The notes under the pieces were generated by a model. It did no database searches. It saw nothing but the letters and a program-made list of their open reading frames with translations, and was not told where the DNA came from. DNA of 16,946 nt from DATKEG01 sp035544515 (lineage in GTDB: Bacteria > Acidobacteriota > Vicinamibacteria > Fen-336). Both the position numbers and the translations under genes were made by a program. Location of the stretch: contig DATKEG010000185.1 of NCBI GenBank assembly GCA_035544515.1, forward strand, positions 1 through 16,946, read 5' to 3'. This document shows positions 1 to 5,967 of the stretch, one piece after another. Each line of letters begins with the position of its first letter. Position 1 is the first letter of the stretch.

Positions 1-258
1 GTCCACCAGCCCGGCGGCCAGCATGTAGGTCGGGATGCAGACGGAGAGCCCCACCCACAGCGACGCGATGTGGTAGGTGGACCAGGTGCGCTGGGCGACG
101 GTCGTCGGCGCGAGGTCCCGGTTGCTGAGCGACGGGTCGCCGGGCGGCCCGGCCAGCTCGTAGAGGTCGCCGGGCGCGCGGCGCATGTTGGCCGCGATGA
201 CCGGGCCGAGCTCGAACGTGGCCCGAACGCGCTTGCCCGCGCCCGCGTCCATGCGCAT
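1..258 (-). CDS. NCS1-family nucleobase:cation symporter, N-terminal part (runs off the left edge)
   Basis: Only the first 86 residues are present. They show the typical NCS1 start: a polar cytoplasmic leader, the segment SLSNRDLAPT, then RTWSTYHIASLWVGLS leading into the first membrane helix (IPTYMLAAGL). The family imports uracil, thymine, allantoin, hydantoins or related nucleobases across the inner membrane using a cation gradient. The upstream dihydropyrimidine dehydrogenase and dihydropyrimidinase genes make a pyrimidine or dihydropyrimidine the best substrate guess, which is inference. The start is uncertain: ATG at 258 and ATG at 252 are both in frame and neither has a clear Shine-Dalgarno. 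The gene begins about 50 bases after the Doc toxin stop, so it may be read from the toxin-antitoxin promoter or from the catabolic operon. Confidence 0.88.
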   Translation of the reverse strand, partial: MRMDAGAGKRVRATFELGPVIAANMRRAPGDLYELAGPPGDPSLSNRDLAPTTVAQRTWSTYHIASLWVGLSVCIPTYMLAAGLVD

Positions 259-307
259 GAGTCTGGCACAAGACGAGCCGGCCGCGGGTCCGGGCGATAA
301 TGGCCGG

Positions 308-709
308 TCAGGTCTCCGACCCCTTGTCGAGGCGGGCCTTGATGAACACCGCGGCGTCGGCCTTGCCGATCCGGCCCGCGGCGATGCCCAGCACCAGCTC
401 CGTCAGCTCGTCTTCGCCGCTTTCGAGTCGGCGATCGTTGAGCCAGATGAAGGCCAGCGCGGCCGCGAGGCCCGCGCGCTTGTTGCCGTCCACGAACGGA
501 TGGTTCTGCGCGAGGTGGAAGAGGCAGGCGGCGGCCATCTCGGCCAGTGAGGTGTGCAGGTAGATGCCGCCGAAGGACGCTTGCGGCATCGCCAGCGCGG
601 AGCTCAGCAGGCCGAGGTCGCGCAGCCCGTGGCTCCCGCCGTAGCGTCGGATCTGATCGGCGTGGATGGACAGGACTTCGTCGAGCGTGAGGAAGATCGG
701 CTCGTCCAA
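308..709 (-). CDS. doc: Doc-type (death-on-curing, Fic fold) toxin
   Basis: This 133-residue protein has the Fic/Doc core motif HPFVDGNKRAG at residues 70-80 (His70, Phe72, Asp74, Asn76, Lys77, Arg78). Lysine follows the motif asparagine where AMPylating Fic proteins carry Gly-Arg, as in phage P1 Doc, which phosphorylates EF-Tu instead of AMPylating it. The N-terminal half (GLRDLGLLSSAL, then FGGIY) and the length fit the Doc family. The start is TTG at 709, one base after the TAG stop of the upstream antitoxin gene, so translation is probably coupled. No internal stop or missing key residue is seen, so it should be an active toxin. EF-Tu as target is inferred from family knowledge. Confidence 0.9.
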   Translation of the reverse strand: MDEPIFLTLDEVLSIHADQIRRYGGSHGLRDLGLLSSALAMPQASFGGIYLHTSLAEMAAACLFHLAQNHPFVDGNKRAGLAAALAFIWLNDRRLESGEDELTELVLGIAAGRIGKADAAVFIKARLDKGSET

Positions 710-710
710 C

Positions 711-938
711 CTACTCGGAGAGCCGCTTGAAGACTCCCGCGTAGCGTGCGTGGATCTCCTCGAGCGCCGTACCCAGCTTCTCGGCCCGCTGCCGCTTTCG
801 CACCGGCGTCACGACGATGACGTCGCCGTCGGTCGAGACCTCCACGACCGTTTCGGCGTCGATGCCGGCCGCCTCGAGCACCGGCCGGTCCAGCACGAGA
901 GCCAGGCTGTTCCCGGTCTTCGTCAGACGCTTGCGCAT
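711..938 (-). CDS. AbrB/MazE/SpoVT-type antitoxin and DNA-binding protein
   Basis: A 75-residue protein beginning MRKRLTKTGNSLALVLDRPV, the swapped-hairpin AbrB/MazE fold: a basic N-terminus, the TKTGNSLAL turn and a second strand pair around VVEVSTDGDVIVVTPV. Residues 48-75 are charged and probably helical; in this family that tail wraps the toxin. It would neutralise the Doc toxin encoded immediately downstream and repress its own promoter. Doc is classically paired with a Phd antitoxin, so this is the alternative AbrB-Doc pairing. The ATG at 938 has no Shine-Dalgarno; it lies 10 bases beyond a good -10 element, so the message is probably leaderless. Confidence 0.88.
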   Translation of the reverse strand: MRKRLTKTGNSLALVLDRPVLEAAGIDAETVVEVSTDGDVIVVTPVRKRQRAEKLGTALEEIHARYAGVFKRLSE

Positions 939-976
939 GGTACGTACATAATAGTCCGACGGTACGTACGGGGCAA
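939..976 (-). promoter_or_regulatory. Toxin-antitoxin promoter with twin GTACGTAC operators, probably leaderless
   Basis: On the minus strand TTGCCC (976-971) and TATTAT (953-948) are separated by exactly 17 bases, a good sigma-70-type pair. Two copies of the sequence GGTACGTAC on the plus strand (939-947 and 961-969), each with the palindrome GTACGTAC at its core, start 22 bases apart, about two helical turns. One lies in the -35/-10 spacer and the other covers the expected transcription start near 941. That layout suits autorepression by a dimeric AbrB/MazE-type antitoxin. A further palindrome, CACACGTGTG, lies just upstream at 979-988. Confidence 0.7.
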
Positions 977-1019
977 CTCACACGTGTGTCCGGGGACGAC
1001 GGGAGTGCAACGGCCGGGC

Positions 1020-2417
1020 TCAGGCCACCAGCGGCCGTCCCGGCTGGCGCTTCACGAACTGGCCCCGGCCGGGGCGGCCCTTCCACTGGCCGTGGTCCAC
1101 GATCACGTCGCCGCGGGAGAGCACCAGGGCCGGGGCGCCCTTGATCGTCCGGCCTTCGTACGGGTTGTAGTCCACCCGCATGTGGAGTGACTTCGCGCCG
1201 AGGGTCGCCTCCTTCTCCGGGTCGAAGATGACGAGGTCACCGTCGGAGCCGACCGCGACCGTGCCCTTCTTCGGCCAGAGGCCGAACATCCGCGCCGGGT
1301 TCGTGGACACGATCTCCACGAACCGGTGCGCGTCGATCCGGCCCGTGCGCACGCCCTCCCACACCAGCATCAGGCGCGTCTCGATGCCGGGCGCGCCGTT
1401 GGGGATCTTGGAGAAGTCGTCTTTGCCCATCTGCTTCTGCGGAGGCTCGTTCATGCAGAACGGGCAGTGGTCGGTGGAGACGACCTGGAGATCATTTCTG
1501 GCCAGGCCCTTCCAGAGCACGTCCTGGTTCCACTTCTCGCGCAGGGGCGGAGACATGACGTATTTGGCCCCCTCGAACCCCGGCTTCTCGTAGTCGTCGT
1601 ACGAGAGGAACAAGTACTGCGGGCAGGTTTCGGCGTACGCGGGCAGGCCCATGTCGCGGGCCTGCTTCACCTTCTCCAGCGCGTCCGCGCAGGACAGGTG
1701 GACGATGTAGATGGGCACGCCCGCCATCTCGGCGAGCGCGATCGCGCGGCCGGTGGCCTCGCCTTCGGCGCGGGTGGGACGAGTGAGCGCGTGGTACTTC
1801 GGCGCCGTCTGGCCCTTGCGCAGCGCCTCCTTGACCAGGGTGTCGATGACGCCGCCGTTCTCGGCGTGCATGCAGATGAGGCCGCCGTTCTCGCGCGTCT
1901 TGAGCAGCGCCCGGAAGATGGTGGCGTCGTCCACCATGAAGACGCCCGGGTAGGCCATGAAGAGCTTGAACGACGTGACGCCCTCGTGGCGCGTCATCCG
2001 GTCCATATCGCCCGAGACCTGGTCGGTCAGCTCGCGCACGATCATGTGGAAGGCGTAGTCGATGGCGGCCTTGCCCTCGGCCCGCTTCATCCAGCCCTCG
2101 AAGGCGGGGTAGAGGCCCTCGCCGAAGTTCTGGATGGCGAAGTCGATCAAGGTGGTGGTGCCGCCGTGGGCCGCGGCGATGGTGCCGCTCTCGAAGTCGT
2201 CGGCCGAGGTCGTCCCGCCGAACGGCATGTCGAGGTGGGTATGGACGTCGATGCCGCCCGGCATGACCAGCTTGCCCGAGGCGTCCACCACCACGTCGGC
2301 CGGCAAGTTGAGGCCCTGCCCGATCAGCGTGACCACGCCCTTGTCGATGTAGATGTCCGCGTCGTAGCGGTCGGAGGCCGTGACCACCGTGCCGTTCCTG
2401 ACCAGCGTCGTGCTCAC
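1020..2417 (-). CDS. hydA: Dihydropyrimidinase (D-hydantoinase family)
   Basis: Amidohydrolase-fold enzyme that hydrolytically opens 5,6-dihydrouracil or dihydrothymine to the N-carbamoyl-beta-amino acid, the second step of reductive pyrimidine catabolism. All metal ligands of the binuclear centre are present: His59 and His61 (DVHTHLD), carboxylated Lys151 (SFKLF), His184 (MHAEN), His240 (IVHLS) and Asp316 (STDHCPF). Tyr157 and Ser289 match substrate-binding positions in characterised hydantoinases. The length of 465 residues is normal. I chose GTG at 2417, one base after the TGA of the dehydrogenase gene and preceded by AAGG, over an ATG at 2468 that would add 17 Pro/Arg-rich residues inside the upstream gene. 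Cytoplasmic, probably tetrameric. Activity on hydantoins cannot be excluded. Confidence 0.95.
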   Translation of the reverse strand: MSTTLVRNGTVVTASDRYDADIYIDKGVVTLIGQGLNLPADVVVDASGKLVMPGGIDVHTHLDMPFGGTTSADDFESGTIAAAHGGTTTLIDFAIQNFGEGLYPAFEGWMKRAEGKAAIDYAFHMIVRELTDQVSGDMDRMTRHEGVTSFKLFMAYPGVFMVDDATIFRALLKTRENGGLICMHAENGGVIDTLVKEALRKGQTAPKYHALTRPTRAEGEATGRAIALAEMAGVPIYIVHLSCADALEKVKQARDMGLPAYAETCPQYLFLSYDDYEKPGFEGAKYVMSPPLREKWNQDVLWKGLARNDLQVVSTDHCPFCMNEPPQKQMGKDDFSKIPNGAPGIETRLMLVWEGVRTGRIDAHRFVEIVSTNPARMFGLWPKKGTVAVGSDGDLVIFDPEKEATLGAKSLHMRVDYNPYEGRTIKGAPALVLSRGDVIVDHGQWKGRPGRGQFVKRQPGRPLVA

Positions 2418-2418
2418 G

Positions 2419-3546
2419 TCAGGCCTTGGCCGCGGGCTCGGCGTAGCCTTCGTACGCCTCGTGGCCACCGTGGTAGTCGCTGTCCTCGGGGCGGCGGATC
2501 TGCGAATGCGCCACGATGCGGTCGCGGCGCAGGCCGCGGAAATCCTCGAGCCTCGACCAGCCGCGGTGGGCGTTTCGCTCCAGGAACTCGCTCATGCCGG
2601 CCAGGAGCCGCTTGACGACGTTGGGGCCCACGGCGTGGTCGAGCATGGCCGCCGTGCACACCTGCACGGTGCCGCAGCCGAGCAGGAAATAGTTGAGCGC
2701 CTGGCCGAAGTCCGAGATCCCGCCGATGCCGGAGAAGCTCTTCTCCGGGAAGGCGCGCGTCATCTGCGCCACCTTGGCCAGCGACAGCGGCAGGATCGCC
2801 GGGCCGCCCAGCCCGCCGCTCGACACGAGGCCGTCCACGTTCATCTCGAACTCGAGCGTCTCGGGATCGATCACGGGCAACGACGGGAACGTGTTCGACG
2901 AGACCACGGCGTCGCCGCCGCCGGTGAAGACCGCGCCCGCCTCCAGCACGATGTCGCTGGTGGCGGGCGTCAGCTTGGACCACACGGGAACGGTCGCGAC
3001 CTCCTTGACCACCTGCGTGACGATCGAGCAGAGCTTCTGGTCCTTGCCGATGTTCGAGCCCATGTCCTCGCGGTCCATGTGCGGGCAGGACAGGTTCAGC
3101 TCCAGGGCGTCCACGCCCTGATCCTGGCAGGCGCGGGCCAGCGTCCGCCAGTGCTCGAGCTCCTTGTCGCTGCCGGAGCCGGCCATGATCGAGCAGACCA
3201 GGACCCGGTCGGGGAACGCCTTCTTGATCCGGCCCAGCCGCGGTACCCACCAATCGAGCGTCTTGTCCGAGATCAGCTCCCAGTTCCACGAGGCCTGCAG
3301 CACGCCGCCGCGTCCCTTGTTCATGGAAAGGGCGCCCGTCTCCGGGTAGTAGCGCAGGAACTTCGTCTTGGGACCGGCCACGTTGACCACCGGGTGCAGG
3401 CCGATCGTCTTCGTGACCACGCCGCCCCAACCCGCCTCGAAGGCCCGCACGATGTTGCTCTCCGACTCGGTCGGCGGCGCCGAGGAGAGCAGGAAGGGGT
3501 TCTCGAAGCCGATGCCCGTGAAGGTGGTGGAAAGGTCGAGGCTCAT
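2419..3546 (-). CDS. preA: Dihydropyrimidine dehydrogenase, PreA-like FMN subunit without ferredoxin domain
   Basis: A dihydroorotate-dehydrogenase-like TIM barrel of 375 residues that should reduce uracil or thymine to the 5,6-dihydro form. Visible features are FENPFLLSSAPPT at the N-terminus, Lys46 (VVTKT), the catalytic-loop Cys154 in NLSCPH, Lys191 in SKLTP and the FMN-phosphate site SGIGGIS (272-278) with VQVCTAAM (295-301). E. coli PreA is about 411 residues and ends in two [4Fe-4S] clusters. Here the protein stops after a short tail with no cysteine at all, so the ferredoxin domain is missing. No PreT-like partner lies in the window. Start ATG 3546 sits 6 bases after GGAGG; ATG 3552 is too close to it. 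First gene of the block and coupled to dihydropyrimidinase. Confidence 0.9.
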   Translation of the reverse strand: MSLDLSTTFTGIGFENPFLLSSAPPTESESNIVRAFEAGWGGVVTKTIGLHPVVNVAGPKTKFLRYYPETGALSMNKGRGGVLQASWNWELISDKTLDWWVPRLGRIKKAFPDRVLVCSIMAGSGSDKELEHWRTLARACQDQGVDALELNLSCPHMDREDMGSNIGKDQKLCSIVTQVVKEVATVPVWSKLTPATSDIVLEAGAVFTGGGDAVVSSNTFPSLPVIDPETLEFEMNVDGLVSSGGLGGPAILPLSLAKVAQMTRAFPEKSFSGIGGISDFGQALNYFLLGCGTVQVCTAAMLDHAVGPNVVKRLLAGMSEFLERNAHRGWSRLEDFRGLRRDRIVAHSQIRRPEDSDYHGGHEAYEGYAEPAAKA

Positions 3547-3621
3547 GCCCATCCTCCGGCGAGGGTCAGGCGCCAGACTAGCGCTTTTCGCCCGCCAGTT
3601 GAAGCGCCGGCGCGGACGGGC

Positions 3622-3672
3622 TTGACGCGGGTGCTTTCAGTATGATATTTAAGTGATATCACTCTGGAGGAG
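3622..3672 (+). promoter_or_regulatory. Promoter, operator and ribosome-binding site of the former SPFH/Arc operon
   Basis: A TTGACG -35 element (3622-3627) precedes an AT-rich -10 region (3641-3651), which stands out in this GC-rich DNA. Overlapping and following it are TGATAT at 3643-3648 and the perfect palindrome AGTGATATCACT at 3652-3663. The two TGATAT copies start 11 bases apart, one helical turn, a spacing suited to side-by-side dimers of a ribbon-helix-helix repressor. A strong Shine-Dalgarno, GGAGGAG, lies at 3666-3672, in front of ATG 3677. I infer that the Arc-type protein encoded at 4160-4351 binds here. The exact -10 hexamer is uncertain, because TATGAT gives too short a spacer. 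Confidence 0.55.
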
Positions 3673-3676
3673 ATCG

Positions 3677-4155
3677 ATGATCCGGGAGAGAGTTTCGAGG
3701 TGGACAACGACGAGAACTACGTGCACGTGCAGAGCGAGGCCGCCCTGCGCAACCTCGCGACCCGCTATCCGTAAAGCTCCCACGACGACGCGCAGGTCTC
3801 GCTCCGCGGCAACACCGCCGCCGTCGCGCGCGACCTGAAGCAGGAGATCCAGGACCGGCTGACCAAGGCGGGCGTGGAGGTGATCGAGGCGCGCATCAGC
3901 CACCTGGCCTACGCGCCGGAGATCGCCTCGGCCATGCTGCGGCGGCAGCAGGCCGGCGCCATCGTGGCCGCCCGCGCCCGCATCGTGGAGGGCGCCGTGG
4001 GCATGGTGGAGATGGCGCTCGAGCACCTCTCGAAGAGCACGCAGGTGCGGCTCGACGAGGAGCGCAAGGCGGCCATGGTCAGCAACCTCCTGGTCGTACT
4101 TTGCGCCGACCGCGAGGCCCAGCCGGTCATCAACACCGGAACGATCTACCAATAG
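3677..4155 (+). pseudogene. SPFH/band-7 membrane-scaffold protein remnant (internal deletion plus in-frame stop)
   Basis: Read in the frame of 3691-4155, the translation matches the C-terminal half of bacterial SPFH (stomatin/prohibitin-like) proteins: SFEVDNDENYVHVQSEAALR, then ARISHLAYAPEI, RRQQAGAIVAAR, IVEGAVGMVEMALEHLS and DEERKAAMVSNLLVVL. Two lesions are visible. A TAA at 3772-3774 replaces the residue after RYP, where relatives carry tyrosine. The N-terminal membrane anchor and first part of the SPFH domain, about 110-130 residues, are absent: the ribosome-binding site and ATG at 3677 encode MIRER and then run straight into the conserved segment in a different reading frame. A residual product could start only at GTG 3874 (93 residues). 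Intact relatives are about 270-300 residues. An assembly error is possible. Confidence 0.8.
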
Positions 4156-4159
4156 GCGA

Positions 4160-4351
4160 GTGGCGGACCGCAAGGCCTTCCTGCTCCGCGTCGACCCCGC
4201 CCTGCTGGAGGCCGTCCAGCGCTGGGCCAACGACGACCTGCGCAGCCTCAACGCGCAGATCGAGTTCCTGCTGCGCCGCTCGCTGCAGGAGTCGGGCCGG
4301 CTGCGCGAGCGGCCGGCCGGTCCTCCGGCACCCGAGCGCCGGAGGCGCTGA
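4160..4351 (+). CDS. Arc-family ribbon-helix-helix DNA-binding protein
   Basis: A 63-residue protein whose beta strand KAFLLRVDP is followed by two helices (LLEAVQRWANDD and SLNAQIEFLLRRSL), the classic Arc/MetJ ribbon-helix-helix layout; the last 20 residues are Arg/Pro-rich and probably disordered. Such genes commonly follow SPFH-domain genes, and here the GTG start lies 4 bases after the SPFH stop. The likely role is a dimeric repressor of its own operon through the TGATATCA-type palindromes at 3643-3663; this is inferred from position and family. The gene looks intact although its neighbour is broken. With only weak Shine-Dalgarno character before 4160 it may depend on coupled translation, which the upstream stop would weaken. 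Confidence 0.8.
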   Translation: MADRKAFLLRVDPALLEAVQRWANDDLRSLNAQIEFLLRRSLQESGRLRERPAGPPAPERRRR

Positions 4352-4361
4352 GGTCGTGCCG

Positions 4362-4398
4362 CCCGGCGGTCCCCGCGCTCGACCGCCGGGTTCCTTCC
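4362..4398 (+). terminator. Rho-independent-type terminator after the Arc-family gene
   Basis: Perfect 10-base-pair stem CCCGGCGGTC (4362-4371) and GACCGCCGGG (4381-4390) with a 9-base loop, followed by a pyrimidine-rich tail TTCCTTCC. It lies 11 bases after the Arc-family stop codon. The tail is a mixed T/C tract, so efficiency is uncertain. Confidence 0.65.
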
Positions 4399-4478
4399 CC
4401 CTGTGATGCGCGGCACGTCCGTGGCGGCGCCGCCGGCGTAGAGTCGCGCCACGCTGCGCCGGAGGCAGGAGGGAAGCC

Positions 4479-5897
4479 ATGAACGTCCATCCTCGCGCGA
4501 CCGCGGTCGTCGTCGTGTGTCTCGGCTGGAACCTCTCCGCGGCCACGTCCTCCGCCGCCGAGCCCAACGTCGTCGTCCGATGGAACCAGGCCCTGCTGCA
4601 GTCGATTCGCAACACGGGCTTCGCTCCGATGTTCGCCGCCCGCGCTCTCGCGGTCGTGCACACCAGCATGTACGACGCCTGGGCCGCGTACGACGAGGTG
4701 GCGGTGGGGACCAGGCCGGACGGGCCGGCCCGCCAGCCTGCCGCCGCGCGCACGAGCGCCAACCGTGAGAAGGCCGTCAGCTTCGCCGCCTACCAGTCGC
4801 TGGTCGATCTCCGTGCGACCCAGAAGGCGGTCCTTTTCGACCCGCTCATGGCGGAGCTTGGCTTCGACCCGGCGGATACGAGCGCGGCCGCGATGGTTGG
4901 CCGGTCGGCGGCCGCCGCCGTGCAGGCGTTCCGGCATGCCGACGGGTCCAACCAGCTTGGCGATGCACCCGGCGGCACGCCCGGCGCCGCCTACTCGGAC
5001 TACACCCACTATGCGCCGGTCAACGACGGCACGACCGTGGTGGACCCGAACCGCTGGCAGCCGCTGATCACGAACCCCGCGACCGGCGCCATGCAGGTGT
5101 TCCTGGCCCCGCACTGGGGTGGGGTGACGCCCTTCGCCCTGAGCCCGGCCTCCGAGTTCCGTCCACCCGAGCCTCCCCTCTTCCCGAACGGCCGGTATCG
5201 GAAGGAAGCCAACCAGGTCCTGCACCTCAGCGCGAGCCTGGACGACCGTCGGAAGGCGATCGCGGCGTATTGGGCCGACGGGCCCAACACGGAGACGCCG
5301 CCGGGGCACTGGAACCTCTTCGCCCAGTTCGTCTCGGAGCGCGATGGCCACGGCGTGGACGAGGACGTCAGGATGTTCTTCATCCTCGGGAACGCGCTTT
5401 TCGACGCCAGCGTCTCCGCCTGGGAGGGCAAGCGTCATTTCGACTTCGTGCGGCCGATCACTGCGATCCGTTACCTCTACGCCGGCCGGCCGGTCCGCGC
5501 GTGGGGAGGGCCCGGCCGCGGCACTCGCCTCATCGAGGGCGGCCAATTCCAGCCCTACATCGCCACGCCGCCGTTCGCCGAGTACGTCTCCGGCCACAGC
5601 ACTTTCAGCGCGGCGTCCGCGGAGATCCTCGAGAGATTCACCGGGAGCGACGCCTTCGGCGCGTCGGTGATCATCGCGGCGGGCTCGTCACCGATAGAGG
5701 CCGGAGTGCCGGCGCACCCGTTGACCCTCTCCTGGCGGACGTTCTCGGAAGCCGCCGATGAGGCCGGCCTCTCGCGCCGGTACGGCGGCATCCACTTCGA
5801 GAGCGGCGACCTCGAGGGCCGCGCCCTGGGCCGTAACGTCGGCGTCCGCGCCTGGGAGAAGGCCCAGTCCTACTTCGACGGCTCCGCCCTGCCCTGA
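4479..5897 (+). CDS. Exported vanadium-dependent haloperoxidase-type (PAP2 superfamily) enzyme
   Basis: This 472-residue protein starts with a hydrophobic signal sequence (residues about 8-27, ending SSAAEP) and carries the vanadate/phosphate site of the haloperoxidase/PAP2 superfamily: Lys318 and Arg325 in GKRHFDFVRP, Ser371-Gly372-His373 in YVSGHSTFSAAS, and Arg433 with His439 in RRYGGIHFESGD. His373 corresponds to the acid-base histidine of vanadium chloroperoxidase. The enzyme would act outside the cytoplasm, oxidising halides with peroxide or hydrolysing phosphate esters; sequence alone does not decide. Strong Shine-Dalgarno AGGAGGGAA precedes ATG 4479. It stands alone on the plus strand between the two minus-strand catabolic blocks, downstream of a terminator and convergent with the aminotransferase gene, so it is probably an independent transcription unit. 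Confidence 0.88.
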   Translation: MNVHPRATAVVVVCLGWNLSAATSSAAEPNVVVRWNQALLQSIRNTGFAPMFAARALAVVHTSMYDAWAAYDEVAVGTRPDGPARQPAAARTSANREKAVSFAAYQSLVDLRATQKAVLFDPLMAELGFDPADTSAAAMVGRSAAAAVQAFRHADGSNQLGDAPGGTPGAAYSDYTHYAPVNDGTTVVDPNRWQPLITNPATGAMQVFLAPHWGGVTPFALSPASEFRPPEPPLFPNGRYRKEANQVLHLSASLDDRRKAIAAYWADGPNTETPPGHWNLFAQFVSERDGHGVDEDVRMFFILGNALFDASVSAWEGKRHFDFVRPITAIRYLYAGRPVRAWGGPGRGTRLIEGGQFQPYIATPPFAEYVSGHSTFSAASAEILERFTGSDAFGASVIIAAGSSPIEAGVPAHPLTLSWRTFSEAADEAGLSRRYGGIHFESGDLEGRALGRNVGVRAWEKAQSYFDGSALP

Positions 5898-5922
5898 GGC
5901 AAGGGCAATCCATCACCGGCGC

Positions 5923-5965
5923 CCGGGCCGGACGCTCGCCCGGCCGCCTGGGGTGACGGAACCCC
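5923..5965. terminator. Weak hairpins between convergent genes
   Basis: The 70-base gap between the haloperoxidase stop and the aminotransferase stop holds a 6-base-pair stem CCGGGC/GCCCGG (5923-5928, 5938-5943) and a 5-base-pair stem GGGGT/ACCCC (5950-5954, 5961-5965). Neither has a clear T-tract, so a bidirectional terminator role is only suggested by position. Confidence 0.35.
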
Positions 5966-5967
5966 TA

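Noticed and set aside
979..988. CACACGTGTG palindrome upstream of the antitoxin promoter
   Set aside because: A single short palindrome with no second copy and different from the GTACGTAC boxes; too little to call an operator.
1326..2615. Long plus-strand open frame antisense to dihydropyrimidinase
   Set aside because: Arg/Gly/His/Val-rich translation with no family motifs; the minus-strand enzyme with all metal ligands explains the region. GC-rich DNA produces such shadows.
4323..4344. Inverted repeat CTCCGGC/GCCGGAG at the end of the Arc-family gene
   Set aside because: Lies within the coding sequence and has no T-tract; the stronger hairpin at 4362-4390 is the better terminator.
4423..4434. 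Perfect palindrome GGCGGCGCCGCC before the haloperoxidase gene
   Set aside because: Simple GC repeat with no convincing -35/-10 nearby and no second copy.
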